A DNA stretch of 64,000 nucleotides from Microvirga vignae (lineage in GTDB: Bacteria > Pseudomonadota > Alphaproteobacteria > Rhizobiales > Beijerinckiaceae): assembly GCF_001017175.1 (NCBI RefSeq), contig NZ_LCYG01000055.1, positions 1-64,000 on the forward strand, given 5' to 3'. Below, piece by piece: positions 57,684-64,000 of this stretch. Below the pieces are notes generated by a model. It saw only the letters and a list, made by a program, of their open reading frames with translations. It did not search any database and was not told where the DNA came from. Position numbers and translations under genes: made by a program. Numbering within the stretch: the stretch's first letter is position 1; the number at the start of each line of letters is the position of its first letter.

Positions 57684-58244
57684 TCAATCGTCCATGTCGC
57701 CGTTTTCGGGAGGCGGATCGAGGCCCAGGCCGGCCCGGTATTCGGCCTCATCATGGGCGGCCTCCGCGTCCGCCGCGATCCGCTCGTAGCGGTCGAGCGC
57801 TCCTTGCAGGATGTAGGCGGCGGCCATCTTGTCCACGGCGTCGGCGCGCTTGGCGCGGGAGGCATCCGCGTCGAGGAGGGTGCGGGTCACGACCATGGTG
57901 GACATGCGCTCGTCCCAGAACAGCACGGGCAGGGGCAGGAGAGGCTTCAGGTTGCGCACGAACGCGCGGGTCGCCTGCGAGCGGGGGCCCTCGGTGCCAT
58001 CCATGTTGAGGGGCAGTCCGAAGACGAGACCGCCGACCTCGTAGCGCTCCACCAGTTCCTTGATGCGCTCCACATCGGGGGTGAATTTCACCCGCCTGAT
58101 GGTCTCGAGCGGAGTCGCGATCCGCTTCTCCACATCGGACAGGGACAAGCCGATGGTCTTGGTGCCGAGATCGACGCCCATGAGGCGCGCGCGGGGGCTC
58201 AAAGATTCGATGAAGGCAATCAGCTCGTCATCCTTCGAGGTCAT
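57684..58244 (-). CDS. ruvX: Holliday junction resolvase-like RuvX (YqgF)
   Basis: 186 residues: RLMGVDLGTKTIGLSLSDVE, GLVFGLPLNMDGTEGPRSQA, LFWDERMSTMVVTRTL and a C-terminal Asp in KRADAVDKMAAAYIL, the RNase H-fold set of YqgF, which acts in 16S rRNA processing. AGGAGG lies before Met 58244. First host gene after the elements. Its C-terminus is longer than usual and acidic. Confidence 0.93.
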   Translation of the reverse strand: MTSKDDELIAFIESLSPRARLMGVDLGTKTIGLSLSDVEKRIATPLETIRRVKFTPDVERIKELVERYEVGGLVFGLPLNMDGTEGPRSQATRAFVRNLKPLLPLPVLFWDERMSTMVVTRTLLDADASRAKRADAVDKMAAAYILQGALDRYERIAADAEAAHDEAEYRAGLGLDPPPENGDMDD

Positions 58245-58309
58245 GGGCGGCCTCCTCATGGCACTGTCTCGATGACAGCCAGTATAGAGGAAGTTGGCCG
58301 CCGTCGAGA

Positions 58310-59446
58310 TCAGGCGGCGCTGGTCGCCGGAGAGGGCGACCGAGCCATGGGTGTCCCAGTGGGCGCGATGAGAGGCAGAGCCTCGCCCGAGTCCTTGAAC
58401 AGGTGGCAGGATTCCGGGGCCAGGGAGAGGCTGACCTCCTGCCCGATCCCATGACGCGCATCGCCCGGCTCGCGGATTGTCAGGTGGCGGTCCTTGCCGA
58501 AATCCACATAGAGCAGGTGGTTCTCGCCAAGCTCCTCCACCAGCTCGATGCGCCCGGTGAGGGTGCCTTGGGCGGAGACCTTCACATGGTCAGGCCGGAT
58601 GCCGAGCGTCACGGTCTCGCCCACGCGCACGCCATCCGACGAAACCGGAACGGTGATCATGCCGGCATTGGGCAATTGCACCTGCACGCCGTCTGAGCCG
58701 ACATGGGAAACGACACAGGTGATGAAGTTCATCTGCGGCGAGCCGAGGAAACCGGCAACGAAGAGATTGGCCGGGCGGTGGTAGAGTTCGAGAGGCGTAC
58801 CCACCTGCTCGATGCGTCCCGCATTGAGCACAACGATGCGGTCGGCGAGTGTCATCGCCTCCACCTGATCGTGGGTCACGTAGATCATGGTGGCGCGGGT
58901 GTCGGTGTGGAGTTTTGCGATTTCGATGCGAGTCTGCACGCGCAGGGCCGCGTCGAGATTGGAGAGCGGCTCGTCGAAGAGAAAAACCTTCGGATCGCGC
59001 ACGATGGCGCGGCCGATGGCGACGCGCTGGCGCTGGCCGCCGGAGAGCTGGCGTGGTTTGCGGTCGAGAAGGTTCTCGATCTGCAGCATGCGGGCGGCCT
59101 CGCGCACCTTGGCGTCGATCTGAGCCTTTGACGATTTCGCCAGCTCCAGGCCAAAGGCCATGTTGTCGTAGACGCTCATATGCGGATAGAGCGCATAGGA
59201 CTGGAACACCATCGCGATGCCGCGCTTGGCCGGTGCAAGGTCGTTGACGCGCTGGCCGCCGATGAAGAGGTCGCCGGAGGTGATGTCCTCCAAGCCTGCG
59301 ATGAGGCGCAGCAGGGTGGATTTCCCGCAGCCGGAAGGGCCGACGAAGACGAGGAATTCGCCGTCCTTGACGTCGAGATCCACGCCATGGATCACACGGG
59401 CTCGGCCGAAAGATTTGCGAACATTTTTGAGAACAACGTCAGCCAT
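58310..59446 (-). CDS. Sugar ABC transporter ATP-binding protein (Thu/MalK type)
   Basis: 378 residues with Walker A GPSGCGKST, the Q-loop VFQSYALYPHMSVYDNM, signature LSGGQRQRVAIGRAI, Walker B VFLFDEPLSNLDA and the H-loop VTHDQVEAM, then the MalK-type regulatory domain (GIRPDHV). It powers the sugar uptake system formed with the next three genes. Confidence 0.93.
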   Translation of the reverse strand: MADVVLKNVRKSFGRARVIHGVDLDVKDGEFLVFVGPSGCGKSTLLRLIAGLEDITSGDLFIGGQRVNDLAPAKRGIAMVFQSYALYPHMSVYDNMAFGLELAKSSKAQIDAKVREAARMLQIENLLDRKPRQLSGGQRQRVAIGRAIVRDPKVFLFDEPLSNLDAALRVQTRIEIAKLHTDTRATMIYVTHDQVEAMTLADRIVVLNAGRIEQVGTPLELYHRPANLFVAGFLGSPQMNFITCVVSHVGSDGVQVQLPNAGMITVPVSSDGVRVGETVTLGIRPDHVKVSAQGTLTGRIELVEELGENHLLYVDFGKDRHLTIREPGDARHGIGQEVSLSLAPESCHLFKDSGEALPLIAPTGTPMARSPSPATSAA

Positions 59447-59463
59447 CTGAAAAGTCCTTGAAG

Positions 59464-60288
59464 TTATCCCTTGACCGCGCCTGCGGTGAGGCCCGCCACG
59501 ATCTTGCGCTGGAAGATCAGCACCAACGCGATGATCGGCACCGTCACGATGACGGAAGCCGCCATGATCGTGCCCCAGGGCAGCTCGTAGGCCGTTGAGC
59601 CGCTCATGAGCGCGATGGCGGGCGGCACGGTGCGCTGCTCGTTGGTCAGGGTGAAGGTGAGGGCGAAGAGGAACTCGTTCCACGAGACGATGAAGGCGAG
59701 GAGGCCCGTGGTGACGGCTGCCGGCATCATGAGCGGCAGGAAGACCCTGCGCACCACGATCCAGGGCGTTGCTCCGTCCACGAAAGCGGCCTCCTCGATC
59801 TCCTTCGGCAATTCCCGCATGAAGGTGGTGAGCACCCAGATCGTGAAGGGCAGGGTGAGCATGAGGTTGGCGAGGATCAGGCCGGGCAGGGTGTTGTAGA
59901 GTCCGAAACTCCGGATCAGCTCGAACATGCCCGACAACACCGCCACCTGCGGGAACATGGAGACCGTAAGAATGGTCATGAGCAGCAGCGATCGGCCTCG
60001 GAAGCGGATGCGCCCGAAGGCATAAGCCGCCGTGATGCCTAAGCCGAGCGAGAGCGCCACCACGGAGCCCGCGACAACAACGGAATTGAAGATGTTCGTG
60101 CCGAAGGGCTGGCGTTCGAACACGGCGATGTAGTTGGAGAAGTCCAGACGCTCGGGCCGATAGGCCACCTTGAACAGATCCGAGCCCGAGCGAAAGGACG
60201 AGATCACCGCGTAGTAGAACGGGAAGATCGAAAACAGGCCGATGGCCACAACCAGCAACCAGAAGCCGATGCGGGTCAGCGCCTTCAT
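59464..60288 (-). CDS. Sugar ABC transporter permease (ThuG/MalG type)
   Basis: 274 residues, six membrane spans, with the EAA loop EEAAFVDGATPWIVVRRVFL. It pairs with the 60285-61262 permease; their genes overlap by ATGA. Confidence 0.92.
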   Translation of the reverse strand: MKALTRIGFWLLVVAIGLFSIFPFYYAVISSFRSGSDLFKVAYRPERLDFSNYIAVFERQPFGTNIFNSVVVAGSVVALSLGLGITAAYAFGRIRFRGRSLLLMTILTVSMFPQVAVLSGMFELIRSFGLYNTLPGLILANLMLTLPFTIWVLTTFMRELPKEIEEAAFVDGATPWIVVRRVFLPLMMPAAVTTGLLAFIVSWNEFLFALTFTLTNEQRTVPPAIALMSGSTAYELPWGTIMAASVIVTVPIIALVLIFQRKIVAGLTAGAVKG

Positions 60289-61262
60289 CGGGTTTCACCT
60301 CCCAGCCGAACCCGGCCCGCGGCCATGGTGATGACGATGAGCAGGGCGATGATGAGGAAGATGAGAGTGGAGGCTGCCGAGCCGAGGCCCACCTCCTGGA
60401 AGTCCACGAGCTGCTGGCGTGCAAACACGGACATGGACATGGTGTCCCGCGAATTGGCGGTGAGCACGTAGATCAGGTCGAAGACACGCAGGGCATCGAG
60501 CGCGCGGAAGATCACCGCGACGATGAGCGCCGGCTTGATCAGCGGTAGCGTCACTCTGAAGAAGACCCTCACAGGATGCACGCCGTCCACCTTCGCGGCT
60601 TCATAGATGTCACCCGGCAGCATCTGCAGGGCAGCAAGAATGAGCAGCGCCATGAAGGGCGTGGTCTTCCACACGTCCACCATGACCACGGTCCAAAGCG
60701 CCGTGTCCGGGTTGGCGGTCCAGGTGATCGGCGCGGCAATGAGGCCGAGGCGCAGGAGCATGTCGTTGATCACGCCGAACTGGTCGTGCAGCATCCAGTT
60801 CCACATCTTGGCCGAGACCACCGTGGGGATGGCCCAGGGGATGAGAATGACGGCGCGCATGATGCCGCGTCCGGGGAAGGACGCGTTGAGGATCAGTGCG
60901 ACGATGGTGCCGAGCACGGCCTCGATGGAGACGGAGATCGCCGTGAACCACACCGTGTTCCACACCGAGCGCCACCAGTCCGTATCGGTCAGCAGGCCCA
61001 GCCATTCGCCGTCGTAATTGGCGATGTAGTTCTCGAGGCCGATGAATTCGTAATCGTTGAGGCTATTGAGGTTGGCATCCGTGAAGCTGAACCAGATGGT
61101 CCGCGCGAGGGGCCAGCCTGCGATGAGCGCCAACACGATCAGCGTCGGCGCGATGAAGATCCACGCCGCCCTGATGCGCGAGCGGGTGAGGGAGGATCGG
61201 CCGCCCCGCACGGTTTCTCGCGCAGGGGCGCTCGCCTGGATGGTTGCGCCCGACATGATCAT
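60285..61262 (-). CDS. Sugar ABC transporter permease (ThuF/MalF type)
   Basis: 325 residues with six spans and the EAA loop YEAAKVDGVHPVRVFFRVTL. The ATG at 61262 overlaps the binding-protein stop; Met 61256 is an alternative. Confidence 0.92.
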   Translation of the reverse strand: MIMSGATIQASAPARETVRGGRSSLTRSRIRAAWIFIAPTLIVLALIAGWPLARTIWFSFTDANLNSLNDYEFIGLENYIANYDGEWLGLLTDTDWWRSVWNTVWFTAISVSIEAVLGTIVALILNASFPGRGIMRAVILIPWAIPTVVSAKMWNWMLHDQFGVINDMLLRLGLIAAPITWTANPDTALWTVVMVDVWKTTPFMALLILAALQMLPGDIYEAAKVDGVHPVRVFFRVTLPLIKPALIVAVIFRALDALRVFDLIYVLTANSRDTMSMSVFARQQLVDFQEVGLGSAASTLIFLIIALLIVITMAAGRVRLGGETR

Positions 61263-62524
61263 TGCCAGCCGCTGCGCTTGATCCGCTTCAAATCACGATC
61301 GAGGCGATTGAGTGCCTGCGCAGGCTCCGCGCGTTTCGAGAGCACCTGGTGCACTGCATTGAAGAACTCGGTCGAGACTTTGTTGTAGTTCTGCCCCGTC
61401 ACGGTTGCCGGGCGGGCAACAGCATTGGCAAAGACGTCCGCTAGATCGCCGATGAACGGATTCGCCTTGGCGACATCAGCATCGCCGTAGAGTGAAACAA
61501 GAGTGGGGTTGAACGAGCCCTGGACCGCGCGGCGCTTCTGCTCCTCCTGACCTGTCAGATACATGACGAGGTCGATCGCGGCATCGGCGTTCTTGGAGTA
61601 CTTGGAGACGGCGAGCAGTTGGCCGCCGAGCGTACCCGCATGACGCCCGTCTGCACCACCCTTCGGCAGTGGTGCGATGCCGACCTTGTCCTTGATGGTG
61701 CTGTCCGCTCCTTGAGCCAGCGCCCAGGCATAGGGCCAGTTGCGCATGAAGGCGGCGTTGCCGGCCTGGAAGACGCCGCGCGCTTCCTCTTCCGTGTAGT
61801 TGAGCACGCCTTCCGGCGTGATGGTGCCGACCCAGCCGGCGGCCGTCTTCAAGGCCTCGACGGCTTTCGGGTTCTCAACTGTGACCTCGCCCTTCTCGTC
61901 GACGATGGTGCCGCCGTTGTAGGAGGCGATCCATTCGAGAGCGACCGTGGTCAGGCCCTCATAGGCGCGGCCCTGCCAGACATAGCCCCAGAAATCGCCC
62001 TTGCCCTCTTTGCGCTCGCCCTCTTGAATCATGCGGGCGGTCTCGGTCAGGTCGGACCAGGTCTGCGGCACGGGGCGCTTGTATTTGTCGAGCAGGTCCT
62101 TGCGGTAATAGAGCAGGCCCGCATCGGCGAACCAGGGCATCGCCATGAGCTTGCCGTTCACGCGGCTCGTCTCGACCATCGCAGGCAGATGCTGGCTCAC
62201 GACGCTCTGGCCGTTCGAGGTCAGGTCCTGCAGGTGATCGGCGAGGATACCGGTCCACACCACGTCGATCTGGAACACGTCGATATCGCCCGCGCCGGCA
62301 GCGAGAAGTTGCTGATAGAGAGCGAGGCGCTCGGTGGCGGAGTTGGGCGTCGAGACGATCTTGACCGTATTGCCCGTTTTCTGCGCCCAGGCATCGACCC
62401 CCTGCTTGCAGATTTCATATTCCTTGCCGAGCGCGCTGCACGAGATGGAAATCTCGACGGCGGAGACGCTGGCCGAGGTGAGAAGGCCGGCCGCAAGGGT
62501 CAGACTGGCGATGACTCGGGACAT
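61259..62524 (-). CDS. Sugar-binding protein, ThuE-like
   Basis: 421 residues with a signal peptide (MSRVIASLTLAAGLLTSASV, cleavage after SVSA) and the ThuE pattern: ISCSALGKEYEICKQGVDAW, STPNSATERLALYQQLLAAG, AGDIDVFQIDVVWTGILADH. ThuE binds trehalose, maltose and sucrose in Sinorhizobium. GGAGG precedes the start at 62524. First gene of a four-gene operon. Confidence 0.88.
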   Translation of the reverse strand: MSRVIASLTLAAGLLTSASVSAVEISISCSALGKEYEICKQGVDAWAQKTGNTVKIVSTPNSATERLALYQQLLAAGAGDIDVFQIDVVWTGILADHLQDLTSNGQSVVSQHLPAMVETSRVNGKLMAMPWFADAGLLYYRKDLLDKYKRPVPQTWSDLTETARMIQEGERKEGKGDFWGYVWQGRAYEGLTTVALEWIASYNGGTIVDEKGEVTVENPKAVEALKTAAGWVGTITPEGVLNYTEEEARGVFQAGNAAFMRNWPYAWALAQGADSTIKDKVGIAPLPKGGADGRHAGTLGGQLLAVSKYSKNADAAIDLVMYLTGQEEQKRRAVQGSFNPTLVSLYGDADVAKANPFIGDLADVFANAVARPATVTGQNYNKVSTEFFNAVHQVLSKRAEPAQALNRLDRDLKRIKRSGWQ

Positions 62525-62554
62525 GGCTATCCTCCAGCAAAGTTCATGTTTATT

Positions 62555-62576
62555 GCTTAGGTTGACAAGCCTAAGG
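62555..62576. promoter_or_regulatory. Palindrome upstream of the ThuE-like gene
   Basis: CTTAGG (62556-62561) and CCTAAG (62570-62575) flank 8 bases that hold TTGACA/TGTCAA. It lies about 30 bp upstream of the sugar-binding gene, between two divergent genes, and may be a LacI-type operator. Confidence 0.45.
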
Positions 62577-62656
62577 CCCCTCTCTTTGTTCCTTTGAAAC
62601 ATGGCCGCCAGCCCACCTTGCCCCATCTTCAAGCTCCCTCAAGCGAAGGTGCTCCC

Positions 62657-63358
62657 ATGAAAATCACTTGGTTTGGACATTCTGCCTTTCGGCTCGATTT
62701 CGCCGACAAGGCCGTGCTCATCGACCCGTTCTTCACCGGCAACCCAGCTTTCGAGGGTGACAAGGCAAAGATCATCGAGGGCGTGAGCCACGTCCTGCTC
62801 ACCCACGGCCACGGTGACCATGTGGGCGACACGGTGGAGATCGCGAAGGCGACGGGCGCCAAGGTCGTCACCAATTTCGAGCTCTGCATGTACCTGGCGA
62901 AGCAGGGCGTTCAGAACATCGATCCCATGAATACCGGCGGCACGACGGAGCAGGGCGGCTTTACCGTCACCCTAGTGCGGGCGGATCATTCCTCCGGCCT
63001 GGTGGAGATGGATGTGAACTTCCCCTTAGGCTCGGCCAACGGCATCGTCGTGAAGGCGCCCGGGGAGCCAACCGTCTACCATATGGGCGATACGGACATT
63101 TTCGGCGACATGGGTCTCATCGCCGAAATACACCAGCCGGAAATTGCCATGGTGCCCATCGGCGACCGCTTCACCATGGGCCCGGAGGTCGCGGCACTCG
63201 CCGTCCAGCGCTATTTCAGTGGCCTGAAGGCGGTCATTCCCTGCCACTATGCCTCCTTCCCGCCGCTCGTCCCCAATGCGGACCGCTTCGTGGCGGCCCT
63301 GGAGGGCAAGGGCATCCAGGTCGTGGTGCCGCACAAGACGGTGGCGGTGCGGGTCTGA
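62657..63358 (+). CDS. UPF0173 metal-dependent hydrolase (metallo-beta-lactamase fold)
   Basis: 233 residues: [32 protein letters not shown] (metal ligands), [13 protein letters not shown] and [13 protein letters not shown], the UPF0173 set. Substrate is unknown. The start at 62657 matches family members that open MKITWFGHS. Confidence 0.92.
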   Translation: MKITWFGHSAFRLDFADKAVLIDPFFTGNPAFEGDKAKIIEGVSHVLLTHGHGDHVGDTVEIAKATGAKVVTNFELCMYLAKQGVQNIDPMNTGGTTEQGGFTVTLVRADHSSGLVEMDVNFPLGSANGIVVKAPGEPTVYHMGDTDIFGDMGLIAEIHQPEIAMVPIGDRFTMGPEVAALAVQRYFSGLKAVIPCHYASFPPLVPNADRFVAALEGKGIQVVVPHKTVAVRV

Positions 63359-63617
63359 TCTTCTACCGTCATCACCGGACCTGGTCCGCGGGTCAGGCCC
63401 GGCCATCCACGTGTTCTTGCTCTCTCGTTATGGCCGCACTTGGTTTACGGCCATCCACGCCTTAGGAACCACTGTGGTTTGAGGCGTGGATCACCGGGAT
63501 AAGCCCGGGGATGACGGAGAGAGTGCCGGGGCGGGTTTCCTTTACATCCAACGTTGCGACTTTGGGCGGGCGGGTGCTATAGCCCGCCGATCAGATTTCC
63601 AAGGGATATGACCATTC
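63359..63617. repeat. Intergenic REP-like palindromes
   Basis: Several inverted stretches lie here. GGCCATCCACGCCTTA (63449-63464) is followed by a partly complementary GAGGCGTGGATCACC (about 63481-63495), and its exact reverse complement recurs at 63969-63984. Nothing here looks coding. Confidence 0.6.
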
Positions 63618-63905
63618 ATGTCGGTCGATGAGAAAACGGTCCGCCGCATCGCCCATCTGGCGCGCATTGCCGTGACGGATGAGGAGGTGCCTCACCTCCA
63701 GGGCGAGCTCAACGCGATTCTCTCCTTCGTCGAGCAACTCAACGAAGTGAATGTGGATGGCGTGGAGCCCATGACCTCCGTGACGCCCATGACCATGAAG
63801 AAGCGCCAGGACGGCGTGACCGATGGCGGCTACCCGGAGAAGATCGTCCAGAACGCCCCCGTCACCGAAGACGACTTCTTCCTGGTGCCGAAGGTGGTTG
63901 AATAA
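63618..63905 (+). CDS. gatC: Asp/Glu-tRNA amidotransferase subunit GatC
   Basis: 95 residues: [71 protein letters not shown], all typical GatC. It holds the GatCAB complex that makes Gln-tRNA(Gln) or Asn-tRNA(Asn) from mischarged tRNA. gatA is expected just beyond the window. Confidence 0.95.
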   Translation: MSVDEKTVRRIAHLARIAVTDEEVPHLQGELNAILSFVEQLNEVNVDGVEPMTSVTPMTMKKRQDGVTDGGYPEKIVQNAPVTEDDFFLVPKVVE

Positions 63906-63968
63906 GGCGCCAGCCTTTTTCAACCATCCCCGGGCAAGCGAAGCGCGACCCGGGGATCTCCCGCAGAG

Positions 63969-63984
63969 TAAGGCGTGGATGGCC
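63969..63984 (-). repeat. REP-like motif copy in reverse orientation
   Basis: TAAGGCGTGGATGGCC is the exact reverse complement of 63449-63464, placed after gatC at the window edge. Confidence 0.6.
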
Positions 63985-64000
63985 GGGACGAGCCCGGCCA

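Overview
The window is high-GC alphaproteobacterial DNA. The host genes on the right (ruvX, a Thu-type trehalose/maltose ABC transporter operon, a UPF0173 metal-dependent hydrolase, gatC) and the style of the repeats suggest Hyphomicrobiales (Rhizobiales), perhaps near Microvirga, Bosea or Methylobacterium; the genus is a guess.

About 87% of the window is one integrated lambda-like siphophage genome. It is bounded by a 29-bp direct repeat: one copy is the 5' half of an intact tRNA-Gln(CUG) gene (176-204), the other lies at 55886-55914. Layout from left to right: integrase and an excisionase-like gene at the far end of a long leftward operon (329-11993) of tightly overlapping small genes, including a phage sliding clamp (DnaN-like), HNH nuclease, HD phosphohydrolase, ParB-like protein and several micro membrane proteins; an immunity region (12000-13700) with twin promoters PL and PR that each carry the same 17-bp palindromic operator, an XRE/S24 repressor and a cro-like gene; a rightward early region (13700-24900) with a CII-like regulator, a protein with two DnaA domain-IV copies, VRR-NUC and other nucleases, an MT-A70 methyltransferase, a DndC-like sulfotransferase-type enzyme, an O-like gene with internal iterons, ssb and an ECF sigma factor; a reverse-strand island with a GapR-like protein and a BrnT/BrnA toxin-antitoxin pair (24876-25800); then the lambda-order head genes (terminase, gpW, portal, ClpP-like protease with nested scaffold, gpD, gpE), tail genes (tube, frameshifted assembly chaperone, tape measure, hub, SPRY-bearing tail protein), and lysis genes (endolysin, holin, spanin-like).

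Between the lysis genes and the right attachment site is an accessory zone (49.3-55.8 kb): bluB abutting an IS66 remnant, a complete ISL3-family insertion sequence with two passenger genes and a perfect 8-bp target duplication, a DUF6894 protein, a TetR regulator, and an AT-richer two-gene cassette (a protein with a PUA/EVE-like segment and a membrane-anchored partner). That cassette is the best candidate for an undescribed, possibly defensive, system.

Beyond the right attachment copy lies the decayed end of an older related element: a broken integrase sharing its 3' flank with the intact phage, and a frameshifted DUF4238 gene. Host chromosome resumes at ruvX.

The phage appears able to take over DNA replication with its own parts (DnaA-like binding protein, O-like protein with candidate origin, clamp, SSB) and to keep lysogeny with an operator embedded in both early promoters. 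All functions are read from sequence patterns by eye; no database search was run.
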